Source of the DNA: a virus
Strand: one strand, 5' to 3'
Length of the DNA: 22,441 bases
Virus record (IMG/VR): IMGVR_UViG_3300010375_000053
Span: 1 to 22,441 of that record
The notes under the pieces were generated by a model. It did no database searches, was not told where the DNA came from, and saw only the letters and a program-made list of their open reading frames with translations. A program made the position numbers and the translations under genes. This document shows positions 1-7,067 of the stretch, in pieces. Numbering within the stretch: the first letter of the stretch is position 1; each line of letters starts with the position of its first letter.

Positions 1-158
1 CGCCGCGCCGCGCGCCCCATATCTTCCGCCCACGGGTCGTCACGGCCGGGATACTGGTGCAGGGCGATGCGCCGGCCGCCTTGGGCGTCGTCGGCCAAAA
101 CAGCGAAAGGGGCGCCACGAAAGGACGCGGGAAGCAGATCGCCGCCGAACAATGGCAT
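1..158 (-). CDS. Mu gpN-like DNA circularisation/tail protein, N-terminal fragment
   Basis: Only the first 52 codons are inside the window; the gene runs off the left edge. ATG at 158 lies one base after the tape measure stop (TGACATG). The start reads MPLFGGDLLPASFRG, followed by a GGRRIALHQYPGRDDPWAED segment. This is the typical opening of the DNA circularisation N-terminal family (phage Mu gpN), with the conserved PASFRG, HQYPGRD and W-x-ED pattern. In Mu this protein belongs to the tail and baseplate hub and follows the tape measure gene, as here. The assignment rests on both motif and position. The C-terminal part cannot be assessed. Confidence 0.87.
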   Translation of the reverse strand, partial: MPLFGGDLLPASFRGAPFAVLADDAQGGRRIALHQYPGRDDPWAEDMGRAAR

Positions 159-159
159 G

Positions 160-1827
160 TCAGCCCCCCCGAACTGGCTCGAAAGCGTAGCTCACCGCTG
201 GCGACTTCGACCCGGCGGACACCTTGGCCCGTGTTCCCGGCGGCGCATTCTCGAACCGGACGTCGACCTTGACTGGAATCTCGGGGGCCGCCGCCCCGTT
301 GTTGTAGCGGGTCAGCCCATCGTCGCGCATCATGCGGCGCAGCTTGGAGCCGTAGCGCGGATCGGTGGCGTACCGCGGGTCGCGCGAGGTGCCGCCGCCC
401 AGCTCGTCGGCATAGGCACCAACGTCGGGCAGGGCCGCGCGCGCCTTGGCATATGGCCGCCCGGTCGCGAGCAGCTTGGCATGCGCGTCGAACGCGTCCT
501 CGATGCTGTCGAACACGCGAAACTTCGCCATCGTCCGGATCGCCTTGCCGGCGATGACCTCGGTCGTGGCAGCGTTGACGAACGGCTCGCCGGCCCTCGC
601 CTTGATCCCGAATGGGTTGTTGGACCCGCGGGGCATCCGGCGGCCGTATGAACTTTCCAGCCCGTATTGAGCGAGCGTGATCGACGCGGGGACGCCATAT
701 TTGCGCTCGGTCGACTGCGCCGCCCTGATAACTTCGGCGGTTAGTCCAGGACGAATCGCCCCGCCAGCGGCCCGGCCGATGGCATTGGCAGCCCGCTCCA
801 TCTTGTCGGCGGCGCGATCGATCTTGCCCGCGCCGGTGTCGAACTTGTCGGCCGCGCCGGCGATCCAGCGGCCGCCTTTCACGATTGCGTCGTAACCAGG
901 CTCCGCCGCATCCGACACGGCCTCGCCGCCCACCATCAGCGCACGGTCCTTCAGCTGGCCGACCATCGCCGATTTGCGCGTGATGCGCTTGCCCTTGGCA
1001 ATCTGGTCGTCGCTAAGAACGGCGGCCGATTTGTCTGAGTCAGCCATATCGGCCGACAGGGATTTGCCGCCCTGGGTGAACACTGGCAACGTCTCGAGCG
1101 GAATGCCGAGGATCTTGGCAGCGGTGCGCCGTCCCGAGTTATTCTGCTTTGCGAGCGCGTCCGCGATCGCGGGCAGCATCGTCGCGACGTCGACCGTGCC
1201 GTCCGAATTCAGCGCCAATTTGATGCCGAGCTTGTCGAGCAGGCCGATCGCCTGGGCATTCCTGCCATACCGCGCGTCGTTGAGCGTCTGCGACAGGCCA
1301 GCGATCCCGCCCGTCGCCTTGTCCTTGTCGACGCCAGCGCGCTCGGCCGCCGCGGTGAATTCCTGAAGAGCCTTGGTCCCGACGCCGATGATCTCGGCGG
1401 TCCGACCGATCGATGCCGCGCCGCGGGCCCAGCCATCGGCCATCTTGAACAGGGCGTACCCAGCTGCGGCGACGACGGCGATCGTGCCGGCGACCGCAAC
1501 GCCGACGCCGCCGATCACGGTGGTCAACAGGCCGCCCTCGGCCGACGCCACCCCCATGCCTTCGCCCATTGCGCCGGCAGCCTCGCCGATCGCGCCCATG
1601 CGCTTGGCGACCCCGCCCATCATCGAGCCGTTGCCGAACAGCTTTGCGCCGGCCTTCTCGGTTTCCGCGAAGGTGCGCAAGATTGCGCGCGAGGTGTTGC
1701 CGATCGACGCGCGGTTCGCCGACTCGATGTGCTTGGGGATGCTGCCGATCCGGCGCTCGGCCGACGCGACGCCCTTAGCCGTCTTGTCGTCGGCCGTGAT
1801 CGCAATGCCGTAGGTCGGCTGGCTCAT
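160..1827 (-). CDS. Short tail tape measure protein with glucosaminidase domain
   Basis: 555 residues. The position between the tail chaperones and gpN, the Ala/Gly-rich N-terminus, a hydrophobic segment near residues 101-128 and an Ala/Lys-rich helical stretch (about 330-355) indicate the tape measure, which sets tail length and enters the host envelope. At 555 residues it is short for this family, suggesting a short contractile tail. Residues about 361-507 resemble a FlgJ/Bax-type endo-beta-N-acetylglucosaminidase: LAQYGLESSYG contains the expected catalytic Glu (E391), followed by NNPFGIK and a later YADELGGGTSRDPRYA stretch. This domain probably cuts peptidoglycan during DNA entry. The tail end (VDVRFENAPPGTRAKV) resembles the C-terminus of Mu-like tape measures. 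ATG at 1827 follows the chaperone-extension stop as TGATATG. Confidence 0.88.
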   Translation of the reverse strand: MSQPTYGIAITADDKTAKGVASAERRIGSIPKHIESANRASIGNTSRAILRTFAETEKAGAKLFGNGSMMGGVAKRMGAIGEAAGAMGEGMGVASAEGGLLTTVIGGVGVAVAGTIAVVAAAGYALFKMADGWARGAASIGRTAEIIGVGTKALQEFTAAAERAGVDKDKATGGIAGLSQTLNDARYGRNAQAIGLLDKLGIKLALNSDGTVDVATMLPAIADALAKQNNSGRRTAAKILGIPLETLPVFTQGGKSLSADMADSDKSAAVLSDDQIAKGKRITRKSAMVGQLKDRALMVGGEAVSDAAEPGYDAIVKGGRWIAGAADKFDTGAGKIDRAADKMERAANAIGRAAGGAIRPGLTAEVIRAAQSTERKYGVPASITLAQYGLESSYGRRMPRGSNNPFGIKARAGEPFVNAATTEVIAGKAIRTMAKFRVFDSIEDAFDAHAKLLATGRPYAKARAALPDVGAYADELGGGTSRDPRYATDPRYGSKLRRMMRDDGLTRYNNGAAAPEIPVKVDVRFENAPPGTRAKVSAGSKSPAVSYAFEPVRGG

Positions 1828-1828
1828 A

Positions 1829-2271
1829 TCAAACGCCCTCCGACCATTCCCACCACTGCTTCAGCACCGACCATGGTCGCGTATCGATCTCGTCGGGGAG
1901 TTTCCCGAAGCGAGCGGCGAGCGCGACCAGGATGCGCCCCTCATCAGACGGCGCGGGCCTCAGTCCAAAAAAAGCAGGATGAACCGCGATGCCTTCATGA
2001 GGGCGCGAGAGCCAATCTTGTCGACGACCTGCTCCGGGACGCCCGCGACGACCGAAATGGCCTTGGTGTCGGCGGCGATTCCGGTGAGCTTGTCCCACTG
2101 CTTCCATTCGGCCGCGGTCGGCTCGCGCAGCTTAAGCTCGGTGTAAGTGAGCTCGCCGAGTTGCACCGGCGTGCGCAGCGGCACCGTCAGCTGGTAGTCG
2201 ACGCTCTCGAGGTAGGCTTCGATCACATCATCCGGCGCATTGCGGGCGGGAAAGGGCAGGGCATCGGCCAT
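1829..2271 (-). CDS. Tail assembly chaperone, long -1 frameshift product (gp41/gp42-like fusion)
   Basis: Predicted 147-residue fusion: the first 102 residues of the 103-residue chaperone, then 45 residues from the -1 frame (GLRPAPSDEG ... WWEWSEGV) ending at 1829. The -1 frame is open across the slippery run and has no convincing start of its own; its upstream part is Arg/Gly/His-rich shadow sequence. The extension looks like real protein, with a hydrophobic helix (RILVALAARFG) and a Trp-rich end. Contractile and siphovirus tails generally make a short and a long chaperone from overlapping frames just before the tape measure gene, and Mu does so at gp41/gp42. That arrangement is what is seen here. 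Fusion is inferred, not shown. Confidence 0.78.
1960..2271 (-). CDS. Tail assembly chaperone, short form (Mu gp41-like)
   Basis: 103 residues, starting at ATG 2271, one base after the tube gene stop (TGACATG). The sequence PVQLGELTYTELKLREPTAA, followed by a KQWDKL helix, is characteristic of the Mu gp41 / phage tail assembly chaperone family, whose N-terminal strands carry the 'G..Y..L.LREPTA' pattern. The protein should bind the tape measure during tail assembly. The gene ends with codons CTT TTT TTG GAC TGA, placing the slippery run just before the stop, so ribosomes that do not slip make this short form. It sits between tube and tape measure genes, as in Mu. Confidence 0.85.
   Translation of the reverse strand: MADALPFPARNAPDDVIEAYLESVDYQLTVPLRTPVQLGELTYTELKLREPTAAEWKQWDKLTGIAADTKAISVVAGVPEQVVDKIGSRALMKASRFILLFLD
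1966..1972 (-). promoter_or_regulatory. Predicted -1 ribosomal frameshift site
   Basis: On the minus strand the chaperone gene contains C followed by seven T and GG. In the zero frame this reads CTT TTT TTG, so T TTT TTG fits the X XXY YYZ slippery pattern with X and Y both T. After a -1 slip the next codon is GGA, and 45 codons of plausible protein follow to 1829. The zero-frame stop is only one codon further on (GAC TGA). No stimulatory pseudoknot was worked out. A +1 or +2 shift is less likely because the continuing protein-like sequence is in the -1 frame. Confidence 0.75.
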
Positions 2272-2272
2272 G

Positions 2273-2644
2273 TCAGGCTTCCTTCACATCCACACCTTCC
2301 CAATCGCAGGGGAAGGTGCCGTCTTCGGTGTTGACCTCGATCGGATCGCCGACGCGCCACATATTGCGGCCGACAACGGTCTTGCCGTTGGCGAGGACCA
2401 GCACGACCGTCTGGTTGGTCGCCTCGTTCAGCAGACCAACCTGGACGTTGTTGGCGTCGCGGCCCTTGAACGAAATGCGGCCGGCGGTCGGCTTCTCGGA
2501 ATAGCCGTGAACGCCGTCCTGGCCAGTGAGGGTCTCGCGGGTCGAGCCCGACACGCGATAGGCGGCCTCGCCCGAGATGGAGAATGACACGCCGTTAATG
2601 GTGATGAAGGCGGTGCCGGCGATGCGGTTGGGATCGATTGCCAT
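2273..2644 (-). CDS. Tail tube protein (Mu gpM-like)
   Basis: 123 residues. The protein starts MAIDPNRIAGTAFITINGV and continues with GYSEKPTAGRISFKG and a TVVLVLANGKTVVGRNMW strand pair, typical of Mu-type tail tube subunits, which stack as rings inside the sheath. The gene directly follows the sheath gene and precedes the chaperones, the canonical Mu order L-M-gp41. ATG at 2644 is preceded by CGGAG about ten bases upstream, and the sheath stop lies in the same leader. The length fits the family. Confidence 0.88.
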   Translation of the reverse strand: MAIDPNRIAGTAFITINGVSFSISGEAAYRVSGSTRETLTGQDGVHGYSEKPTAGRISFKGRDANNVQVGLLNEATNQTVVLVLANGKTVVGRNMWRVGDPIEVNTEDGTFPCDWEGVDVKEA

Positions 2645-2656
2645 GGGGCGCTCCGA

Positions 2657-4144
2657 TTAGACGAGGCGGAACTGGAACAGCACCGCGAACACGCGGAGCT
2701 GGTCGATCAGAACTGCCGGGTAGAGAACATCGACGCGGTTGGGATTGCTCGCGTTCTGCTCGACGACGAGATTGGTCGCGAACTCGTCCGATTTCTGGAC
2801 GAAGCCAGCCGCCTCGAGTTCGCGATATTTGGCGATCAGGTCGGCCCTGATCGTGTCCGGAGTCACCACATTGGTGCCGGGCAGGATCCTCGTGCCGTTC
2901 ACCGCGAGCTTCTTGCGCCCATAGGTCGTCTGCACGACGCTGCGCAGCTGGCGGAGGATGTAGACCGAGAGGAACAGCGTCTCGACCTCGAGATAGCTGT
3001 CGTCGGCGTTGCCCTGCGCGTTCGTGACGTAGGTCGTGGTGATGTTTTCCATCACGACCGTGCCCGCGTCGACGGTCCAGGTCGCGCAGCCGCCATAGAG
3101 CAGCGTGTTGTTGCGGACGGAGATCGGGAACAGCGACTGCTGCAGCGGCGGGAGGAGGCCCGGAACCGGCAAGAACTGAAGCGGAAGGCCCGGGTCCTGC
3201 CGGATCGACACCGCGGCGCCAGCCATGAATGCCGCCGCCCATTTCCACGGTGGGGTAGGGGAGCCGTTCACGGCGACGTTCGTGATGTGCTGGTTGTTGA
3301 GCCCCGTCGCAAAGGTCGCGTTGGCGCCGGCGGTGCCGCGCTTCGCGACCCAGCAATGACCATAGACCTGGCTCGACCACGACCACCGGCCGGTGTCGTC
3401 GCTGAGCAGCGCGGCGATCGCCGCCATCGACGTGGCGTCCGTCAGCGAGCAGGCGATGAAATCGAACGCCATATCGTTGAGGTTTGCCAGCGCCGTTGTC
3501 AGCACCGGGTTGGTCGTGCCGCCCGTCATCGCGACGATCGTGATCGACGAACCGAACGGCACCGCCTCGCCGCCTGCATTGCCCTTGTAATTGTACGAGA
3601 TGTCGATGTCGTTGCCGCACTCGCCTCCGTTGCGCGCGGTCAGGTTGACCTTGCTCAGCGTGGTGCCGTCGACGGCCGCGGTGACGGATACGTTCGCGGC
3701 CTGAATCGCCGCGGCAACGGCCGTGGCCATCGCGTTGGCGGTGGTGCCAACCGCGACTGGCACCGACACGAGGCGACCGCCGATATAGAGCGAGATCGTG
3801 CCTGGGCGCGTATTGGGTCCGGCGAATGCCACCGACCCGGTCGCTGCGACCGCGGCGCCGTCATCGGCTACGGGTAGGACCCACATCTCTCCGTTCTTGT
3901 CGACGGCGCGATAGGCGTCGATCATGCCGGCCAGGATCGAGCCGGGGCCCGCTGCCGCTCGGCTGTCGACCGTCGACTGGCAGACCACCGGGATATTGGC
4001 AGTCATCGTGCCCGCGGCGGTCTTCTGGCCGATCACCAGCGAACGCTGCGGCACCTGGTTGGTGTTGGCGCGCGAATTGTCCAGCTCGGCATAGAAGAGC
4101 GGGACGCGCGTGTTGCTCGGGATGTTCTTGAACGGGATAGTCAC
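2657..4144 (-). CDS. Contractile tail sheath protein (Mu gpL-like)
   Basis: 495 residues. The N-terminus TIPFKNIPSNTRVPLFYAEL is the typical opening of Mu-type sheath proteins (IPxxxRVPxFYaEid), and the protein also has the family middle region (PYIGGRLVSVPVAVG-type strands, a GGTTNPVL segment) and a C-terminal Arg-rich end. The sheath surrounds the tube and contracts on infection. The start is GTG at 4144: the codons MTIPF begin there, a perfect AGGAGG lies seven bases upstream, and the preceding stop TGA is two bases away. Length is normal for the family (about 480-500 residues). Confidence 0.93.
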   Translation of the reverse strand: MTIPFKNIPSNTRVPLFYAELDNSRANTNQVPQRSLVIGQKTAAGTMTANIPVVCQSTVDSRAAAGPGSILAGMIDAYRAVDKNGEMWVLPVADDGAAVAATGSVAFAGPNTRPGTISLYIGGRLVSVPVAVGTTANAMATAVAAAIQAANVSVTAAVDGTTLSKVNLTARNGGECGNDIDISYNYKGNAGGEAVPFGSSITIVAMTGGTTNPVLTTALANLNDMAFDFIACSLTDATSMAAIAALLSDDTGRWSWSSQVYGHCWVAKRGTAGANATFATGLNNQHITNVAVNGSPTPPWKWAAAFMAGAAVSIRQDPGLPLQFLPVPGLLPPLQQSLFPISVRNNTLLYGGCATWTVDAGTVVMENITTTYVTNAQGNADDSYLEVETLFLSVYILRQLRSVVQTTYGRKKLAVNGTRILPGTNVVTPDTIRADLIAKYRELEAAGFVQKSDEFATNLVVEQNASNPNRVDVLYPAVLIDQLRVFAVLFQFRLV

Positions 4145-4146
4145 GG

Positions 4147-4338
4147 TCAGGCCTCCTCGCCGCCGGGAGCGGCCTTCTTCTTGCTGGGGGCGGCCGGCGC
4201 CTCATCGGTGACATCACCGTCGGCCAGCAGACGAACCCAATGGGTGTCGAGGGGATTGACGTCGATGCCGTCGGCATCGACGACGCGGCGGGTCGCCGGA
4301 TCGCGCACGAGGCGCCCCGGAACGGAAAACACGCGCAT
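4147..4338 (-). CDS. DUF2635 / Mu gp38-like small tail-module protein
   Basis: 63 residues. The N-terminal MRVFSVPGRLVRDPATRRVV and WVRLLADGDVT segments match the DUF2635 pattern known from Mu gp38: a short protein with 'PGR.VRDP' and 'W.RLL.DGDV', encoded immediately before the sheath gene. Its role is not established. The C-terminal 18 residues are Ala/Pro/Lys-rich (PAAPSKKKAAPGG) and probably disordered. ATG at 4338 has AGGAG eight bases upstream, and this SD overlaps the stop of the preceding gene. Confidence 0.85.
   Translation of the reverse strand: MRVFSVPGRLVRDPATRRVVDADGIDVNPLDTHWVRLLADGDVTDEAPAAPSKKKAAPGGEEA
4152..4157 (-). promoter_or_regulatory. Strong ribosome binding site for the sheath GTG start
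   Basis: Minus-strand AGGAGG, seven bases before the GTG at 4144 and inside the last codons of the DUF2635 gene. It is the clearest Shine-Dalgarno match noticed in the window. It fixes the sheath start and fits the high expression expected of a major tail protein. Confidence 0.75.
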
Positions 4339-4347
4339 GCGCAGCTC

Positions 4348-4890
4348 CTAGGTTGGGAGGTCGACCGAAAGGCCGGTTGGCGGGAGGTTGGGGTTCTCGA
4401 TCTCAACGCGGGTGAGATCGAAGCTTTGGACCGGCGCGAAGTTCTCCGGGCCTTCGTAGAATTCGAGAGACAGATCGATCTGAACGCCCGCCACGTGAGT
4501 GGCGGCATCGCTGTTGAAGGAGAGCTGTGACGACATTGTCGGGATATTCTGGATCGCCTGCGTGAGCGGCGAGCTGTTGACGACGGCGACTTCGATCTCT
4601 CGCTTGAGAGCCCAGACCGCGCCTTCGACGGCCGCGGCACCGGCATCGTCGACGGTAGCCAGGCCGGAAACCTCAGCGGATATCCGCACGGTCGCCACCG
4701 ACGTGAACTCGATTGCGCCGCCGCGGCCGAGCGATGTGCGCTGCTCATGAACGAGGCGCATCTTGATAATTGGGTATTGGCCGTCCTGGGTTGGCCAGTC
4801 GCCGGGTTTGTAGACGCGCGCGCCCGCCGCGGTATCCGCCTGCAGGATCGCATCGTAGACAAGCTGGAGCAGGTCAATCGACGTCGTCAT
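4348..4890 (-). CDS. Probable tail terminator/completion protein
   Basis: 180 residues, beginning MTTSIDLLQLVYDAIL. The layout fits minor tail/terminator proteins of the gpU/gpZ sort: an N-terminal helix, then a PIIKMRLVHEQRTSLG strand, a TSVATVRISAEV strand, a helix (AAAVEGAVWALKREIEVAVV) and later strands ending in LSLEFYEGP. These cap the tail or join it to the head. I did not recognise a specific family, so the role comes from fold-like layout and position between the head-joining gene and DUF2635. Its ATG overlaps the previous stop as ATGA (4890-4887), implying coupled translation. Confidence 0.6.
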   Translation of the reverse strand: MTTSIDLLQLVYDAILQADTAAGARVYKPGDWPTQDGQYPIIKMRLVHEQRTSLGRGGAIEFTSVATVRISAEVSGLATVDDAGAAAVEGAVWALKREIEVAVVNSSPLTQAIQNIPTMSSQLSFNSDAATHVAGVQIDLSLEFYEGPENFAPVQSFDLTRVEIENPNLPPTGLSVDLPT

Positions 4891-5231
4891 GCCGTCTCCT
4901 GAAGCATCAGCTTGGCATGTCCGTGGCCGTCCGGTTGGACGTCGCGCACGACATAATTCTTGCCGGTCGACGGAATGCGCACGGAGTCGCTCTGCGCCGG
5001 CGGGCGCGGGAACAACGAAACACGGACGCCGAGCACCGGCCGGCGGGAGGTCGACGCCGTTCCGTCATCCGGATTGACGTCGACCTGCTCGTACTCGGCG
5101 TCAAACACCGCGTCGGCGAGTGCAAAAGCCGGCAGCCCACGCGGAGTGTAGATTGGGAGGCCCGTGGCTGCGCCCTCGCCGAAGACCCCCATGACGGGGG
5201 CGAGCACGAGACCATCCCAATCGATCGACAT
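4887..5231 (-). CDS. Head-tail joining protein (lambda gpFII-like)
   Basis: 114 residues from ATG 5231 (MSIDWDGLVLAPVMGVFG), two bases after the capsid stop (TGATAATG). The frame is open further upstream, but that part overlaps the capsid gene and is low-quality. The C-terminal half (RRPVLGVRVSLFPRPPAQSD, then VRIPSTGKNYVVRDVQPDG) resembles the small beta-barrel joining proteins of the FII family, where a 'GD.l.i.g..Y.V....PDG.G...L.L' ending is usual. These proteins sit at the bottom of the connector. Position right after the capsid gene agrees. Sequence similarity is weak, so the call is moderate. Confidence 0.65.
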   Translation of the reverse strand: MSIDWDGLVLAPVMGVFGEGAATGLPIYTPRGLPAFALADAVFDAEYEQVDVNPDDGTASTSRRPVLGVRVSLFPRPPAQSDSVRIPSTGKNYVVRDVQPDGHGHAKLMLQETA

Positions 5232-5233
5232 TA

Positions 5234-6271
5234 TCAGGCGCCGCGGCGACCGCTGGCGAGCGTCTCCGGACGCTTGCAGATGAACAGCGGGTAGCTGAAC
5301 GCCTCGACGCGCCACCACATGTTCCGATCGCGATCGAAGATCGGAATGATGTAGACCGGCTGGCCCGGGGTGTTGATCCAGTCGAAGCTTTCGCCCGGTG
5401 CATAGGCGACCTCGAACACGCCCGGCGCGCCCTCGGGGAAGAACTTCACGGTATCGTCGGGCACCTTGATCGTCGCGTTGTCGTCCGACCCACGATAGTT
5501 GATCCAGGTGATGCCGCCGAATTCGAAGTGCCGCCAGGCGGTGCCTTCGCGCAGCTCCGACGCTTCCGACCAGTTCTTATAGGTCTTTTCCACGTCGATG
5601 TGGGTGGTGAACTTGTCCCAGAAGCCATCGGAGCAGATACCCACCACCTTGGTCGTGGGAAGGAACGCGCCCTTGGCGGCGCGAGCCATCGTACGGACCA
5701 CGGTGTTGCAGATCGGCCGAAGCGAATACTCGATGTTGGCATCGAGGTTGAATGCGAACTCGCCCGGCTGGGCGAGCTCGAACTCGTCGTTCCAGTTGTA
5801 GAGGACCGAGCCATCCTGATCGACGAGCACGCCCTGGACAGCGCCGAGGCGCATGTTTTCCCAGGTGTAATTGATGTTGTTGACGATGCCGGTCGGGCCG
5901 TGAAGGCGGCGAGCCACTTCGTCCTGCACCTGCATCAGCACGGACGTCTCGCCGAACGCGCGGATGTTCTGCAGCTCGTGGCTGTGAACCGTGTCGCCCT
6001 GCGTGATGCGGGGAACCTCGAAATAGCGCATCTTGCGCTTTTCGGTGGTGCGTTCCGAGTTGATCGGCGCGCCGCGCTGACTGGTCGGGATGACCGTGAG
6101 GATGCCGTTGCGCTCCTCGACCGCGAGCGCGGTGGTGCGGATCGGATTCGGGGTGAACAGGTTCAGGTCGCCCAGCACGCTGGGGAGATGAGGAACGCGG
6201 TCGACCGCGCTGGTCATCTCGATCGACGAGAACGGATCGGTCTTGAAAATGTCGATGATCGTGCCGGACAT
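5234..6271 (-). CDS. Major capsid protein, lambda gpE type
   Basis: 345 residues from ATG 6271 (MSGTIIDIFKTDPFSS). GGAG lies nine bases upstream, and an in-frame ATG at 6286 overlaps that site and is less likely. The body carries the hallmarks of the E-type capsid family: LTAAVDRVPH-type start, LFTPNPIRTTALAVEERNG, PRGAP-like SQRGAPINSERTTEKRKMR, FEVPRITQGDTV, and the C-terminal WWRVEAFSYPLFICKRPE. It forms the icosahedral shell together with the decoration protein encoded just upstream. Length matches gpE (about 341 residues). Confidence 0.94.
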   Translation of the reverse strand: MSGTIIDIFKTDPFSSIEMTSAVDRVPHLPSVLGDLNLFTPNPIRTTALAVEERNGILTVIPTSQRGAPINSERTTEKRKMRYFEVPRITQGDTVHSHELQNIRAFGETSVLMQVQDEVARRLHGPTGIVNNINYTWENMRLGAVQGVLVDQDGSVLYNWNDEFELAQPGEFAFNLDANIEYSLRPICNTVVRTMARAAKGAFLPTTKVVGICSDGFWDKFTTHIDVEKTYKNWSEASELREGTAWRHFEFGGITWINYRGSDDNATIKVPDDTVKFFPEGAPGVFEVAYAPGESFDWINTPGQPVYIIPIFDRDRNMWWRVEAFSYPLFICKRPETLASGRRGA

Positions 6272-6321
6272 GGCGGGAATCTCCATCGGGTTGCGCCCGC
6301 CATCGCGAGCCAACGGGTTAG

Positions 6322-6344
6322 GGGGCGCGGTGTGGCCGCGCCCC
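6322..6344 (-). other. GC-rich hairpin between decoration and capsid genes
   Basis: A perfect 9-bp inverted repeat (GGGGCGCGG / CCGCGCCCC) with a 5-base spacer lies in the 81-base gap between the decoration gene stop and the capsid start. On the transcript it would form a very stable stem. No U-run follows, so it is not a classical intrinsic terminator; mRNA protection or processing that adjusts decoration versus capsid levels is possible. Function is inferred. Confidence 0.55.
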
Positions 6345-6352
6345 TCGCGGGG

Positions 6353-7027
6353 TTAGGTGTTGAGGATCCCGCGCGCCGCGAGGGCGGCGAGGGCGGTGGC
6401 TTTTTGCTGGTTCGTGGTGACGTTCGCGCCCCAGACGAGTTCGGATGCGTTGACACGCATCGGGCCGCGCACGTTGGCGACGGCCTTCTTGTCGGCCGAC
6501 GTCGCATCGCGCTGGCCGCTCCACATGATCGCCGAGGCGTTCTGCAGACCGTTGGTCGCGGTCGGATCGTACGGGGAATACTTCAGCGACCCCGTGACCG
6601 AGATCGTGAAGCTATCGCCCGACACGAAGTCGGTGGCACCGTCAGCGAGTGTGAAGGCAAGCCCGCCAGCCGAGAACGCCGCGGCAACGTTGCCGTGGCC
6701 GATCTCGACGCCGTCGGGGTCCTCCACGATGAAGGAGCCAGCATTGGTGTTCGGCTCCACGAACATCAGCTTGTAATCGCCGGGGCGCGCGGCGCCGGAG
6801 ACGGTAATCGCGCCCATCACACCGTTGCCGGTGTTGGTGCCCAGAGCGACCGCGGTGGCGGCGCCGCCGGCGATTTGGCTGGCGAGGACGAGGCCGGCGA
6901 GGCAGACGCCGGCGCCGGAGAGCAGCGTGATGGTTTCACGCGTGATCATGCCGTCGCTGGGATCCCAGACGACATAGCCGCCAGTATGGCGGTTTTCGGC
7001 AATCGGAGTGACCTGGGGAACACCCAT
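6353..7027 (-). CDS. Head decoration protein, long lambda gpD-like
   Basis: 224 residues, about twice the length of lambda gpD. The N-terminal part (ENRHTGGYVVWDPSDGMITR, then a Gly/Ala-rich stretch) and the C-terminal part (an SAIMWSGQRDATSADKKA-type segment, then a helix ending LAALAARGILNT) are what the gpD-like family shows. Between them, about residues 58-145, is an inserted beta-rich segment with GVMGAITVSGAARPGDY, VEDPDGVEIGHG and TDFVSGDSFTI, a module seen in other long gpD-like proteins. gpD trimers sit on the mature shell and stabilise packed DNA. ATG 7027 is preceded by AAGGA with eight-base spacing. Confidence 0.85.
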   Translation of the reverse strand: MGVPQVTPIAENRHTGGYVVWDPSDGMITRETITLLSGAGVCLAGLVLASQIAGGAATAVALGTNTGNGVMGAITVSGAARPGDYKLMFVEPNTNAGSFIVEDPDGVEIGHGNVAAAFSAGGLAFTLADGATDFVSGDSFTISVTGSLKYSPYDPTATNGLQNASAIMWSGQRDATSADKKAVANVRGPMRVNASELVWGANVTTNQQKATALAALAARGILNT

Positions 7028-7067
7028 GGTGAAGTTCCTTTACGAAAGAAGGTGAGGCTGAGTCGGA

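Noticed and set aside
1967-2107. Upstream part of the -1 frame open frame taken as a separate 92-residue gene
   Set aside because: Residues before the slippery site are Arg/Gly/His-rich shadow of the chaperone; only the part after 1966 looks like protein, better explained by frameshifting.
6322-6344. Hairpin as a Rho-independent terminator
   Set aside because: No T-run follows on the minus strand and essential genes continue downstream.
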